Source: Sipunculus nudus (Eukaryota; Annelida; Sipuncula; Golfingiida; Sipunculidae). From it: DNA of 64,000 bases. The position numbers and the translations under genes are program-made. The stretch spans positions 2,930,019 to 2,994,018 of the forward strand of contig CM049306.1 in NCBI GenBank assembly GCA_026874595.1. Direction: 5' to 3'. Within the stretch, counting starts at the first letter, position 1; every line of letters begins with the position of its first letter. Under the pieces are notes generated by a model, which saw nothing but the letters and a program-made list of their open reading frames with translations, searched no databases and had not been told where the DNA came from. Shown here piece after piece: positions 43,745 to 58,200 of this stretch.

Positions 43745-43860
43745 TTTCATGACCCTTATGGTTACGGTTTTCCCAGATAACGGATGGTGGACAAAAAGCC
43801 CCATCCCTATATATACCTCTGTTGCATGGATGTCAGTCAGCTGAGCTAGAAATGGCCAGA
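43745..43860 (+). mobile_element. Degenerate 3' end of a Helitron-like element
   Basis: GGTGGACAAAAAGCCCCATC, then CAGTCAGCTGAGCTAGAAA, resembles the ends at 18547, 22065 and 22766. The upstream part is too diverged to delimit. Confidence 0.5.
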
Positions 43861-44408
43861 TCTCTTGTTGATCGTTCAAGGCAGGTTCGCGTCCTTGTTG
43901 AAAGGGTTTCTGGGTCTCATAAAAGCTATGCAGGTATTATTCAGGTATTATAGCCTACAGGTATTATACAGGTAATATACTGAAGGTAGTATCCGGCTGT
44001 AACGATACATTATCTCCCGATACGATATGTATCGCGATACTTTCCCATGCAGGACACGATACAAGATACGTTACTATAAGTAAATTTCAGCTCAGATTCT
44101 AATCCGCTGCTCCTCCTTGGCATTACAATTATCATGGTGGCTCATGATCATTTTAGACTTTAAGATATTTATTAAATACAAACTTTAGCACCAGTGATAT
44201 ATATATATATATAGTACATGTATATGTATCCTCAGGGTACGCACAGCGCTATTTGTCTCAGCCACTACACCTGCTCTTATCGCTATGGAGATGATGTAAC
44301 TGATTGAAATTATTTTTGTTAATAATGAACAAGGTTGCAAGGTAGGTTTAAAAATGCCTTATTAGTAATTTTCAAATTTTCTATAGCTGGATGAATTTTA
44401 GTTTGGTA

Positions 44409-45250
44409 TGTTGTAATATTAGATTAAGATTATACTAGGAACTACATTATCTATTCTTGAATTAGGTACACACATTATCAAGTAGTTGTTAGTCAGCCAG
44501 TCATGTTATCTACAAGATGTGTGCTCTATACGATAAGCAGGTAATACATAATAAAACTGTATTATAAACAAGGACTCAATATTACTTCACGGTGGTTGCG
44601 GTGTTGAGACATGAAGTTGAACCAGGACACTTTTACCAAGTTTGTACTCCGGGATAGCGCTGAAAAACTCAGAAAATACTGGTCATATCGGGATGAATAA
44701 GTGGAGGATTATCACAAGGTGTGATATTTAAAGGTCGCCAAATCCTTGTCCCGGAAGCACTCCAGGACGATATCCTGAACCAGCCACATGCTTCCTTTAT
44801 GGGAGTTGAGGAAACAAGACGCCTTGCAAGAGAGTCCGTGTATTGCCAAATATAAATGATCACATACAGAAACTGATCAGTAAATGTGCCACATGTAGAA
44901 GCATTACTCATTAATAATTTATACTCATAATAATACATATTGAAAGTATGAGTTAAAAAATTAAAATACACATTCAGTTTATATGTTTCATTTAATGTTC
45001 TTGGTAGTTCCATTAGTTATCAAAAGGTAAAATATTTTTTTTCCTTTTTTATTTAGCTTGAGAAGAGGAGATGTTATAATATTAGATTGAAATTATGTTA
45101 GGAACTTCATTATCTATACTAGGAGTAGGTAAACACTACATCAAGTAGTTGTTAGTCAGCCAGCCATGCTATCTACAAGATGTGTGCTCTATTCAATCAG
45201 CCTGTAATACATAATAAACTGTTTTATAAACAAGGACTCAATAAACTTCA
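44409..45250 (+). mobile_element. Short Ty3/Gypsy-like LTR unit with integrase remnant
   Basis: Direct repeats of about 180 bp at 44409-44589 and 45072-45250 start TGTTRTAATATTAGATT and end ACTTCA; they share CAAGTAGTTGTTAGTCAGCC and TCTACAAGATGTGTGCTCTA. The purine tract GAGAAGAGGAGA lies directly before the second copy, as expected for an LTR element. Only about 480 bp separates the repeats, so most of the coding region is deleted. The pair differ by many substitutions, so the insertion is old. I see no target duplication. Confidence 0.72.
44700..44915 (+). pseudogene. Integrase zinc-binding domain fragment (Gypsy-type)
   Basis: Reads ILVPEALQDDILNQ, then HASFMGVEETRRLARESVY, then after a one-base frame break NINDHIQKLISKCATCRSI. 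This is the pattern of the N-terminal zinc domain of Gypsy integrases, with the first His and the CxxC pair present but the second His replaced by Phe. The frame break and the missing remainder make it non-functional. Confidence 0.75.
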
Positions 45251-45365
45251 AGATGGTCACATATGGTCACATTATCGTATCGATACATGGACATCTGACG
45301 ATACCGATATGATATTTGACTTTGTATCGTGATGTATCGGTGATCCATTGAATCGTGACAGCTCT

Positions 45366-48300
45366 ATTAATATCCGCTATATGTCTCACGCTATATGTCT
45401 CACGGTACATGCCCTTAAGTAAAAAGAAATAATTTTAAGAATTGCTTATCTCAACTCAACACTGCAAACCCAACAGAGCAAATGTGTAACTGATCGACTG
45501 TCGTTTAATCGATTCTCATAAAAACTCTCCCAATGTTACCGTGCAATAGACGCACATTCTTGAGGTGTTACTTACAAAATAACTGTCTGTTCAGCGGTTT
45601 CAGGGGCATTATATGTTGAAACATATTACAACAACCCCCCCCCCCCCCCCCACACACACACACAATACTGATACAGGCATGATTTCTTTTCAAGGATACG
45701 TAACGACTGTATATAAAACTTGACATTCCGTGTTATAATAGAGAGGAAATACACTCCCCTCTACCATCGAAAATCGGGATACCAGGTGCACCCTATAAGT
45801 GTCGCCATCTACGGGCCATGGGCTGAACCTCTCCTTAACGTCCGATTGTCCGGATATTTTTCTCTGTGCAAGTTTTTGTATTTCAAATACACTCAGTATG
45901 CAATGCTATAATACAACGGTTATTCATCAGCAAATATTTAGTAAAGGGTAATTTTATAACCCGGACAAACCTGGGGCGACGGATAAAAGGAAATTACAGA
46001 AAATCAAATGAAGACTGTTGAGCTGTGCGTGTAACTGCAAGTAATGGGCGGATTATCCTCTTTGGGCTGTGACAGCAGAGTCATTGTGTCTTCAACCCTG
46101 ATGGCGAGCAAGTGGTCCAGCGGGCCTGTAATTTTATAATGACATAAATGTGAAGGATGAGCCGGTACTCATCGGGGCTTTTACGTTAAGCCAAATTTGC
46201 GCTTTACATTAATAGCGTACCTAGAAATAATATAGATATGTATAAATATACGCGTGGGATGTTACGTTAAGGAAAGAACAGACAGGCGAGTTAGCGTGTT
46301 CGCTTTGCATGCCGGGACTGTGGCCGCAGCTTTAGATCCCGGCACAGTAAAAACCCTCGTGAGTTATGGTTCTTACATCTGCGGGGGTCCATCACGTGGC
46401 GGCCCCCTAAGCGTGCAACTAAGTAACAGTTTATATCTGCACCCATGAGCCCATTAGAAGCCCCTTTATATCTTATTTATAAGCTTTTCCCGATTACTGG
46501 CCCAGCCTGTATAAACACATGTTGTAAAAGTTAGGATTAATACGAAAGCCCTAAACACTTGCAGACCCATCTTAAACGTATTGAGCAGAGAGAGAGGCCT
46601 TTATGTAAAATCCGGCACGCCATATACAAGTAGCAACCCCACCATTCATATACATACAACCTGTAAACAGGCGGCCACACACGGGCGCCTGTATTACACT
46701 TGACCCATTGAATATGCCTGGCCAGGACGATTGCATGCATTAATGACTTGAGGATGGAATATTTTTGGGTCCCGTCGTCATTCAGGTACATACAAAACCT
46801 GTCAGGGAAAGGGGATTGTCCTCTCCTGCTGAAAATGCTGGATTGAAATATTGCCAGGCAAACTTCATGCAACATCGGAGGGGACACGTACAGTGTATAA
46901 GTAAGTCTTTAATATTAGTTGGTCTTCATAATATAATGCGCAAAACAAAATAGCACAGCATGTCGTAACGTGATTTAATATATACCTGGCTATCATAGAA
47001 TGATGTCGTGGTTGGAGACATTTAATCCTACTTTCTGTGATCTTCTAATTTCTTTGCATGTTTATGCAGCCATTGTCTTTCTATTATTACCTGTAGCATC
47101 CAGTCACAACAGTCACGTTTGTCTACAGGTGTGTGTGTATATATATGCGTGTGTTTGTATGTGTATGTATTTATATATAATACATGTACTCTCATTGAAG
47201 TGGTAAGAAAACAATTCATACAGACAGTACTGATTCAGCCTGTGTCTGCCTGTGGAATTACTACCTTGCATGTTTTTTTACGTCTTTGCTCATCATGTTA
47301 TGTACACCCGTTAAGCGCTACACCACAAACATCCACCATTCTGTATATACAATACCATCCCTCGGTATGCACAGGTAACCTACAGTTTGGAAGGTTAGTG
47401 ACGCGGAAAAAATTGCTGGTTTGTCCACAAACTTGCTACGTAGTGTCACTGCTGGGTGTTTATTAATCAAAATACACCCACCCAGCCCAAGTACTTCCGC
47501 GAAAACAAGCACCTCAATCACTTAAAAAAGGCCTGGCGCAGCTGTACGGGCCTTCACCCTTCACACGGCGACACCGGGTGTACACATATCAGCTGTATGG
47601 GGCCGTGAAATGGCAGTTCCTTAGGAACCAGTTTCTGTCTGTATATTTGAAAGTTTTCCTGGGATTGTTGAGGAATACATATATGTATGTTTGGCCTAAA
47701 ACAGGGGCACTTGAGTGGTCGTAGGTGCTCTGGTGCTCTCCGGGCGGCTGTCCTCCAGGCCTGGCGGTACTGTAACGCGGGCGTTATGAGAGCTATTCTA
47801 GCAGGCAGGAGCCGACGATATATCGCATCATAACTTGGAGTGCTGAAAAGACAACAGTCACGTTATGAATAGCCTCCCATGTTAATTTGGCGAGTGCCCC
47901 TCGGCATGTCTATAAGATTGGTGATATACCCGTGACTTATCTTACAGAACGCCCGGAGTACACGCTCTCCTGTACCTGAGAGGCTCCTCCTAGCTTATCA
48001 TCATTGTAAAACGGAGAATAAAGGAGTGGATCTTTCTTCATACAGGTATGCTTGATTACTTACATATTTATATAACACGTGATCTAACAGGTTTAGAGAA
48101 CCAGGCCTTCCACATATGATACTGGTTCATTGAGGTGGATGGTTTTTATAACACATGCACGAATAAAATTGGTAAAGTTTGATGTTTACTAGACGTAAAG
48201 TGAGATGATTAAAAATCATCTACAGCGAGGCTGTTCTAACTAGCACCGTTATTCACCAATGATATATATATATATATATATGCACACACACACACGCATC

Positions 48301-49240
48301 GCAGCATCTTAATAGTCAAAGACCCTAATATAGGGTATAGTTTGTTTATGGGTTGCTAATTATAAACAAACCTCCCTCGCACCATTACTGTGCAGGTATA
48401 AAGGTATATCGGACAATACGTATATAGATGTATGTTTACGATAAACATTTAAAAAACACTATCAGATATCCAGAGCAGGCACAATTTAGGCATCAACAAT
48501 TTGAAAGTTTTCCCATGAGGAATCTCTGATATTTTAACAAGTTATGTCAACATTCAGGTATTTTCATGATTGCGAGTTACATTTGTGAAGACAAGCGCGT
48601 TTTGTACCTCTACATACAGAAAGGGATACTATCATTTATAATTAAATTACGCACTTGGCTGACTTTTTGTCCTACAGCATTTACAAATAAAAAAAATGAG
48701 AAGGAAAATCGCTCTGTGTGTCTGTCACATATCGAAGATACCTGACCTGTTGTGACGCATTGCCAGGTGGTCACGTGACCAGCCATTACGCATTCAGTAA
48801 TTCGGCATTAACATCACGTGACGTTATATGTGAAAACGTTAAGTAGGAAACACGTGTATTAAGTGTTTCAATGGAGGTTTACGAATGACGCGTACAGGCT
48901 TTCTCAAATGTAGGGAAAACAATGGCTATCGTTAGCAGAAATGGAGAAACATAATCTATAGTTATTACATGTTAAGTGATGGACATATCCTAAAAGTGAG
49001 AAGAAGAATAGAAAATAAAAGTACAACATATACGTAATTATAAAATATGCCTATCTCCACATATGTTTCATCCTTGAAACCTTGTATAACTTATAAACAG
49101 GGAATGAAGACGCTAAAGGCCATGGACATAATTTTAATAAGGAAACGATTAAACAAAGACAGATATTGGTGTTTTCAATAAAATAGACCGCCATTGACGG
49201 CATGGAGGTAGGGTCTGAGAGATCCCACTGACTCGTTTTT
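45366..49240. other. Intergenic, no gene recognised
   Basis: Unique sequence with microsatellites only: a C-tract and CA run at 45636-45664, TG/TA words at 47130-47185, and TA then CA runs at 48261-48295. Open stretches of 60-116 codons here show no family motif. No tRNA or rRNA seen. Confidence 0.6.
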
Positions 49241-52200
49241 TACTGGACCTGCAGGCCTGGTGACGAAGTTGTACAATCTGTACGTCTTGTTCTTTGACCT
49301 GCTGGACTGGCCAGGAAGGTGTACGATCTGTAGGTCGTGTTCTTGGACCTGCTGGCCTGGCCAGTAAGGTGTACGATCTGTAGGTCTTGTTCTTTGACCT
49401 GCTGGCCTGGCCAGGAAGGTGTACGATCTGTAGGCCTTGTTCTTGGACCTGCTGGCCTGGCCAGGACGGTGTACGATCTGTAGGTCTTGTTCTTTGACAT
49501 GCTGGCCTGGCCAGGAAGGTGTACCATCTGTAGGTCTTGTTCTTGGACCTGCTGGCCTGGCCAGGAAGGTGTACCATCTGTAGGTCTTGTTCTTGGACCT
49601 GCTGGCCTGGCCAGGAAGGTGTACGATCTATACGTCTTGTTCTTTGACCTGCTGGCCTGGCCAGGACGGTGTACGATCTGTAGGTCTTGTTCTTTGACCT
49701 GCTGGCCTGGCCAGGAAGGTGTACCATCTGTAGGTCTTGTTCTTGGACCTGCTGGCCTGGCCAGGAAGGTGTACGATCTATACGTCTTGTTCTTTGACCT
49801 GCTGGCCTGGCCAGGACGGTGTACCATCTGTAGGTCTTGTTCTTGGACCTGCTGGCCTGGTCAGGAAGGTGTACCATCTGTAGGTCTTGTTCTTTGACCT
49901 GCTGGCCTGGTCAGGAAGGTGTACCATCTGTAGGTCTTGTTCTTGGACCTGCTGGCCTGGTCAGGAAGGTGTACCATCTGTAGGTCTTGTTCTTTGACCT
50001 GATGACCTTGCCAGCAAGGTGTACGATCTGTACGTCTTGTTCTTTGACCTGCTGGCCTGGCCAGGACGGTGTACGATCTGTAGGTCTTATTCTTTGACCT
50101 GCTGGCCTGGCCAGGAAGGTGTACCATCTGTAGGTCTTGTTCTTGGACCTGCTGGCCTGGCCAGGAAGGTGTACCATCTGTAGGTCTTGTTCTTTGACCT
50201 GCTGGCCTGGCCAGGAAGGTGTACCATCTGTAGGTCTTGTTCTTTGACCTGCTGGCCTGGCCAGGAAGGTGTACGATCTGTAGGCCTTGTTCTTGGACCT
50301 TCTGGTCTGGCCAGGAAGGTGTACGATCTATACGTCTTGTTCTTTGACCTGCTGGCCTGGCCAGGAAGGTGTACCATCTGTAGGTCTTGTTCTTTGACCT
50401 GCTGGCCTGGCCAGGAAGGTGTACGATCTATACGTCTTGTTCTTGGACCTGCTGGCCTGGCCAGGAAGGTGTACGATCTGTAGGCCTTGTTCTTGGACCT
50501 GCTGGCCTGGCCAGGAAGGTGTCCGATCTGTAGGTCTTGTTCTTTAACCTGCTGGCCTGGCCAGGAAGGTGTACGATCTATACGTCTTGTTCTTGGACCT
50601 GCTGGCCTGGCCAGGAAGGTGTACGATCTGTAGGCCTTGTTCTTGGACCTGCTGGCCTGGCCAGGAAGGTGTCCGATCTGTAGGTCTTGTTCTTTGACCT
50701 GCTGGCCTGGCCAAGAAGGTGTACCATCTGTAGGTCTTGTTCTTTGAACTGCTGGCCTGGCCAGGAAGGTGTACCATCTGTAGGTCTTGTTCTTTGACCT
50801 GCTGGCCTGGCCAGGAAGGTGTACCATATGTAGGTCTTGTTCTTTGACCTGCTGGCCTGGCAAGTAAGGTGTACGATCTATACGTCTTGTTCTTTGACCT
50901 GCTGGCCTGGCCAGGAAGGTGTACCATCTGTAGGTCTTGTTCTTTGACCTGCTGGCCTGGCCAGGAAGGTGTACGATCTATACGTCTTGTTCTTGGACCT
51001 GCTGGCCTGGCCAGGAAGGTGTACGATCTGTAGGCCTTGTTCTTGGACCTGCTGGCCTGGCCAGGAAGGTGTACCATCTGTAGGTCTTGTTCTTGGACCT
51101 GCTGGCCTGGCCAGGAAGGTGTACCATCTGTAGGTCTTGTTCTTTGACCTGCTGGCCTGGCCAGTAAGGTGTACGATCTGTAGGCCTTGTTCTTTGACCT
51201 GCTGGCCTGGCCAGGAAGGTGTACCATCTGTAGGCCTTGTTCTTTGACCTGCTGGCCTGGCCAGTAAGGTGTACGATCTGTAGGTCTTGTTCTTTGACCT
51301 GCTGGCCTGGCCAGGAAGGTGTACCATCTGTAGGTCTTGTTCTTTGACCTGCTGGCCTGGCCAGTAAGGTATACCATCTGTAGGTCTTGTTCTTTGACCT
51401 GCTGGCCTGGCCAGTAAGGTGTACGATCTATACGTCTTGTTCTTGGACCTGTTGGCCTGGCCAGGAAGGTGTACCATCTGTAGGTCTTGTTCTTTGACCT
51501 GCTGGCCTGGCCAGTAAGGTGTACGATCTGTAGGCCTTGTTCTTTGACCTGCTGGCCTGGCCAGGAAGGTGTACCATCTGTAGGTCTTGTTCTTTGACCT
51601 GCTGGCCTGGCCAGTAAGGTGTACGATCTGTAGGCCTTGTCCTTGGACCTGCTGGCCTGGCCAGGAAGGTGTACAATCTGTAGGCCTTGTTCTTTGACCT
51701 GTTGGCCTGGCCAGGAAGGTGTACCATCTGTAGGTCTTCTTCTTTGACCTGCTGGCCTGGCCAGTAAGGTGTACGATCTGTAGGTCTTGTTCTTTGACCT
51801 GCTGGCCTGGCCAGGAAGGTCTACCATCTGTAGGCCTTGTTCTTTGACCTGCTGGCCTGGCCAGTAAGGTGTACGATCTGTAGGCCTTGTTCTTTGACCT
51901 GCTGGCCTGGCCAGGAAGGTGTACCATCTGTAGGTCTTGTTCTTTGATCTGCTGGCCTGGCCAGTAAGGTGTACGATCTGTAGGTCTTGTTCTTTGACCT
52001 GCTGGCCTGGCCAGGAAGGTGTACCATCTGTAGGTCTTGTTCTTTGACCTGCTGGCCTGGCCAGGAAGGTGTACGATCTGTAGGTCTTGTTCTTTGACCT
52101 GCTGGCCTGGCCAGTAAGGTGTACGATCTGTAGGCCTTGTTCTTTGACCTGCTGGCCTGGCCAGGAAGGTGTACCATCTGTAGGTCTTGTTCTTGGACCT

Positions 52201-55200
52201 GCTGGCCTGGCAATGAAGGTGTACGATCTATACGTCTTGTTCTTTGACCTGCTGGCCTGGCCAGGAAGGGGTACGATCTGTAGGTCTTGTTCTTTGACCT
52301 GCTGGCCTGGTAAGGAAGGTGTACGATCTGTAGGTTATGTTCTTTGACCTGCTGGCCTGGCCAGCAAGGTGTACGATCTGTACGTCTTGTTCTTTGACCT
52401 GCTGGCCTGGCCAGGAAGGTGTACCATCTGTAGGTCTTGTTCTTTGACCTGCTGGCCTGGCCAGGAAGGTGTACGATCTATACGTCTTGTTCTTTGACCT
52501 GCTGGCCTGGCCAGGAAGGTGTACCATCTGTACGTCTTGTTCTTGGACCTGCTGGCCTGGCCAGGAAGGTGTACGATCTGTAGGTCTTGTTCTTGAACCT
52601 GCTGGTCTGGCCAGGAAGGTGTACGATCTGTAGGCCTTGATCTTGGACCTGTTGGCCTGGCCAGGAAGGTGTACGATCTGTAGGTCTTGTTCTTGAACCT
52701 GCTGGCCTGGCCAGGAAGGTGTACGATCTGTAGGTCTTGTTCTTTGACCTGCTGGCCTGGCCAGGAAGGTGTACCATCTGTAGGTCTTGTCCTTTGACCT
52801 GCTGGCCTGGCCAGGAAGGTGTACGATCTATACGTCTTGTTCTTTGACCTGCTGGCCTTTCCAGGAAGGTGTACGATCTTTAGGTCTTGTTCTCGGACCT
52901 GCTGGCCTGGCCAGGAAGGTGTACCATCTGTACGTCTTGTTCTTGGACCTGCTGGCCTGGCCAGGAAGGTGTACGATCTGTAGGTCTTGTTCTTGAACCT
53001 GCTGGTCTGGCCAGGAAAGTGTACGATCTGTAGGCCTTGTTCTTGGACCTGCTGGCCTGGCCAGGAAGGTGTACGATCTGAAGGCCTTGTTCTTGGACCT
53101 TCTGGCCTCGCCAGGAAGGTGTACGATCTGTAGGTCTTGTTCTTGGACCTGCTGGCCTGGCCAGGAAGGTGTACGATCTGTAAGTCTTGTTCTTGGACCT
53201 GCTGGAATGGCCGGGAATGTGAACGATCTGTAGGTCTTGTTCTTGGACCTGCTGGCCTGGCCAGGAAGGTGTACGATCTTTAGGTCTTGTTCTTGGACCT
53301 GCTGGCCTGGCCTGGAAGTTGTACCATCTGCAGACCTTTTTCTTTGACCAGCTGGCCTGGCCAGTAAGGTGTACGATCTGTAGGCCTTGTTCTTTGACCT
53401 GCTGGCCTGGCCAGGAAGGTGTACGATCTGTAGGTCTTGTTCTTGGACCTGCTGGCCTGGCCAGGAAGGTGTACGATCTATACGTCTTTTTCTTTGACCT
53501 GCTGGCCTGGCCAGGAAGGTGTACCATCTGTAGGTCTTGTTCTTTGACCTGCTGGCCTGGCCAGGAAGGGGTACGATCTGTAGGTCTTGTTCTTTGACCA
53601 GCTGGCCTGTCCAGTAAGGTGTACGATCTGTAGGCCTTGTTCTTTGACCTGCTGGCCTGGCCAGGAAGGTGTACGATCTGTAGGCCTTGTTCTTGGACCT
53701 GCTAGCATGGCTGGGAAGGTGTACCATCTGTAGGTCTTGTTCTTTGACATGCTGGCCTGGCAAGGAAGGTGTACGATCTTTAGGTCTTGTTCTTGGACCT
53801 GCTGGCCTGGCCAGTAAGGTGTACCATCTGCAGACCTTTTTCTTTGACCAGCAGGCCTGGCCAGTAAGGTGTACGATCTGTAGGCCTTGTTCTTTGACCT
53901 GCTGGCCTTGCCAGGAAGGTGTACGATCTGTAGGTCTTGTTCTTTGACCTGCTGGCCTGGCCAGGAAGGTGTACGATCTGTAGGTCTTGTTCTTTGACCT
54001 GCTGGCCTGGCCAGGAAGGTTTACCATCTGTAGGTCTTGTTCTTTGACCTGCTGGCCTGGCCAGTAAGGTGTACGATCTGTAGGCCTTGTTCTTTGACCT
54101 GCTGGCCTGGCAAGGAAGGTGTACCATCTGTAGGTCTTGTTCTTGGACCTGCTGGCCTGGCCAGGAAGGTGTACGATCTATACGTCTTGTTCTTTGACCT
54201 GCTGGCCTAGCCAGGAAGGTGTACCATCTGTAGGTCTTGTTCTTTGACCTGCTGGCCTGGCCAGGAAGGTGTACGATCTATACGTCTTGTTCTTTGACCT
54301 GCTGGCCTGGCCAGGAAGATGTACGATCTTTAGGTCTTGTTCTCGGACCTGCTGGCTTGGCCAGGAAGGTGTACCATCTGTACGTCTTGTTCTTGGACCT
54401 GCTGGCCTGGCCAGGAAGGTGTACCATCTGTAGGTCTTGTTCTTGAACCTGCTGGTCTGGCCAGGAAGGTGTACGATCTGTAGGCCTTGATCTTGGACCT
54501 GCTGGCCTGGCCAGGAAGGTGTACGATCTGAAGGCCTTGTTCTTGGACCTTCTGGCCTGGCCAGGAAGGTGTACGATCTGTAGGTCTTGTTCTTGGACCT
54601 GCTGGCCTGGCCAGGAAAGTGTACGATCTGTAAGTCTTGTTCTTGGACCTGCTGGAATGGCCGGGAATGTGAACGATCTGTAGGTCTTGTTCTTGGACCT
54701 GCTGGCCTGGCCAGGAAGGTGTACGATCTTTAGGTCTTGTTCTTGGACCTGCTGGCCTGGCCAGGAAGGTGTACCATCTGCAGACCTTTTTCTTTGACCA
54801 GCTGGCCTGGCCAGGAAGGTGTACGATCTGTAGGCCTTGTTCTTGGACCTGCTAGCTTGGCTGGGAAGGTGTACCATCTGTAGGTCTTGTTCTTTGACAT
54901 GCTGGCCTGGCCAGGAAGGTGTACGATCTTTAGGTCTTGTTCTTGGACCTGCTGGCCTGGCCAGGAAGGTGTACCATCTGCAGACCTTTTTCTTTGACCA
55001 GCTGGCCTGGCCAGTAAGGTGTACGATCTGTAGGCCTTGTTCTTTGACCTGCTGGCCTGGCCAGGAAGGTGTACGATCTGTAGGCCTTGTTCTTGGACCT
55101 GCTAGCCTGGCCAGAAAGATGTACAATCTGTAAGTCTTGTTCTTGGACCTGTTGGCCTGGCCAGGAAGGTGTACGATCTGTAAGTCTTGTTCTTTGACCT

Positions 55201-58200
55201 GCTGGCCTGGCCAGGAAGGTGTACGATCTTTAGGTCTTGTTTTTGGACCTGCTGGCCTGGCCAGGAAGGTGTACCATCTGCAAACCTTTTTCTTTGACCA
55301 GCTGGCCTGGCCAGTAAGGTGTACGATCTGTAGGCCTTGTTCTTTGACCTGCTGGCCTGGCCAGGAAGGTGTACGATCTGTAGGCCTTGTTCTTGGACCT
55401 GCTAGCCTGGCCAGGAAGATGTACAATCTGTAAGTCTTGTTCTTGGACCTGTTGGCCTGGCCAGGAAGGTGTACGATCTGTAGGTCTTGTTCTTGGACCT
55501 GCTGGCCTGGCCAGGAAGGTGTACCATCTGTAGGCCTTGTTCTTTGACCTGCTGGCCTGGCCAGGAAGGTGTACGATCTGTAGGCCTTGTTCTTGGACCT
55601 GATGGCCTGGCAAGGAAGGTGTACGATCTGTAAGTCTTGTTCTTGGACCTGCTGGAATGGCCGGGAAGGTGTACGATCTGTAAGTCTTGTTCTTAAACCT
55701 GCTGGCTTGGCCAGGAAGGTGTACCATCTGTAGGTATTGTTCTTTGACCTGCTGGCCTGGCCAGGAAGGTGTACGATCTGTAGGTCTTGTTCTTGGACCT
55801 GATGGCCTGGCCAGAAAGGTGTACGATCTGTAAGTCTTGTTCTTAGACCTGCTGGCCTGGGCAGGAAGGTGTACCCTCTTTAAGTCTTGTTCTTGGACCT
55901 GCTGGCCTGGCCAGGAAGGTGTAAAATCTGTAAGTCTTGTTCTTGGACCTGCTGGCCTGGCCAGGAAGGTGTACAATCTGTAGGCCTTGTTCTTTGACCT
56001 GCTAGCCTGGCCAGGAAGGTGTACCATCTGTAGGCCTTGTTCTTTGACCTTCTGGCCTGGTCAGGAAGGTGTACGATCTGGAAGTCTTTTTCTTGGACCT
56101 GCTGGCCTGGCCAGGAAGGTGTACGATCTGTAAGTCTTGTTCTTGGACCTGCTGGCCTGGCCAGGAAGGTGTACGATCTGTAGGCCTTGTTCTTGGACCT
56201 GCTGGCCTGGCCAGGAAGGTGTACGATCTGTAAGTCTTGTTCTTGGACCTGCTGGCCTGGCCGGGAAGATGTACCATCTGTAGGTCTTGTTCTTGGACCT
56301 GCTGGAATGGCCGGGAAGGTGTACGATCTGTAGGTCGTGTTCTCAGACTGGCCTGGCCAGAAAAGTTACGATTTGTAGGTCTTGTTCTTGGACCTGTTGG
56401 CCTGGCCACGAAGGTGTATGATCTGTAGGCCTTGTTAGTTGACCTGCTTGCCTGGCCAGGAAGGTGCACGATCTGTAGGTTTTGTTCTTGGACCTGCTGG
56501 CCTGGCCGGGACGGTGTACGATCTGTAGGTCTTGTTCTCAGACTGGCCTGGCCAAGAAGGTTACGATTTGTAGTTCTTGTTCTTGGACCTGTTGGCCTGG
56601 TCACGATGGTGTACGATCTGTAGGCCTTGTTCTTTGACCTGCTGGCCTGGCCAGGAAGGTGTACGATCTTTAGGTCTTGTTCTCGGACCTGCTGGCCTGG
56701 CCAGGAAGGTGTACCATCTGTACGTCTTGTTCTTGGATCTGATGGCCTGGCCAGGAAGGTGTACGATCTGTAGGTCTTGTTCTTGAACCTGCTGGTCTGG
56801 CCAGGAAGGTGTACGATCTGTAGGCCTTGATCTTGGACCTGCTGGCCTGGCCAGGAAGGTGTACGATCTGAAGGCCTTGTTCTTGGACCTTCTGGCCTAG
56901 CCAGGAAGGTGTATGATCTGTATGTCTTGTTCTTGGACCTGCTGGCCTGGCCAGGAAGGTGTTCGATCTGTAAGTCTTGTTCTTGGACCTGCTGGAATGG
57001 CCGGGAATGTGAACGATCTGTAGGTCTTTTTCTTGGACCTGCTGGCCTGGCCAGGAAGGTGTAAAATTTTAGGTCTTGTTCTTGGACCTGCTGGCCTGGC
57101 CAGGAAGGTGTACCATCTGCAGACCTTTTTCTTTGACCAGCTGGCCTAGCCAGTAAGGTGTACGATCTGTAGGCCTTGTTCTTTGACCTGCTGGCCTGGC
57201 CAGGAAGGTGTACGATCTGTAGGCCTTGTTCTTGGACCTGCTAGCCTGGCCGGAAAGGTGTACCATCTGTAGGTCTTGTCCTTTGACCTGCTGGCCTGGC
57301 CAGGAAGGTGTACGATCTTTAGGTCTTGTTCTTGGACCTGCTGGCCTGGCCAGGAAGGTGTACCATCTGCAGACCTTTTTCTTTGACCAGCTGGCCTGAC
57401 AAGTAAAGTGCACGATCTGTAGGCCTTGTTCTTTGACCTGCTGGCCTGGCCAGGAAGGTGTACGATCTGTAGGCCTTGTTCTTGGACCTGCTAGCCTGGC
57501 CAGGAAGATGTACAATCTGTAAGTCTTATTCTTTGACCTGTTGGCCTGGCCAGGAAGGTGTACGATCTGTAAGTCTTGTTCTTGGACCTGCTGGCCTAGC
57601 CAGGAAGGTCTACCATCTGTAGGCCTTGTTCTTTGACCTGCTGGCCTGGCCAGGAAGGTGTACGATCTGTAGGTCTTGTTCTTGGACCTGCTGGCCTGGC
57701 AAGGAAGGTGTACGATCTGTAAGTCTTGTTCTTGGACCTGCTGGAATGGCCGGGAAGTTGTACGATCTGTAAGTCTTGTTCTTAAACCTGCTTGCTTGGC
57801 CAGGAAGGTGTACCATCTGTAGGTATTGTTCTTTGACCTGCTGGCCTGGCAAGAAGGTGTACGATCTGTAGGTTTTGTTCTTGGACCTGCTGGCCTGGCC
57901 AGAAAGGTGTACGATCTGTAAGTCTTGTTTTTAGACCTGCTGGCCTGGCCAGGAAGGTGTACCATCTGTAAGTCTTGTTCTTTGACCTGCTGGCCTGGCC
58001 AGGAAGGGGTACGATCTGTAAGTCTTGTTCTTGGACCTGCTGGCCTGGCCAGGAAGGTGTACCATCTGTAGGCCTTGTTCTTTGACCTGTTGGCCTGGCC
58101 AGGAAGGTGTACCATCTGTAGGCCTTGTTCTTTGACCTGCTGGCCTGGCCAGGAAGGTGTACGATCTGGAAGTCTTTTTCTTGGACCTGCTGGCCTGGCC

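Larger units (their letters stand above)
43994..45364. mobile_element. Degenerate TIR element rich in GTATCG words
   Basis: GGCTGTAACGATACAT at the left and GAATCGTGACAGCT at the right are imperfect inverted termini. Both flanks are dense in GATACGATATGTATCGCGATAC-type words for about 100 bp. The interior holds a short LTR unit (44409-45250). The superfamily is not certain. Confidence 0.5.
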
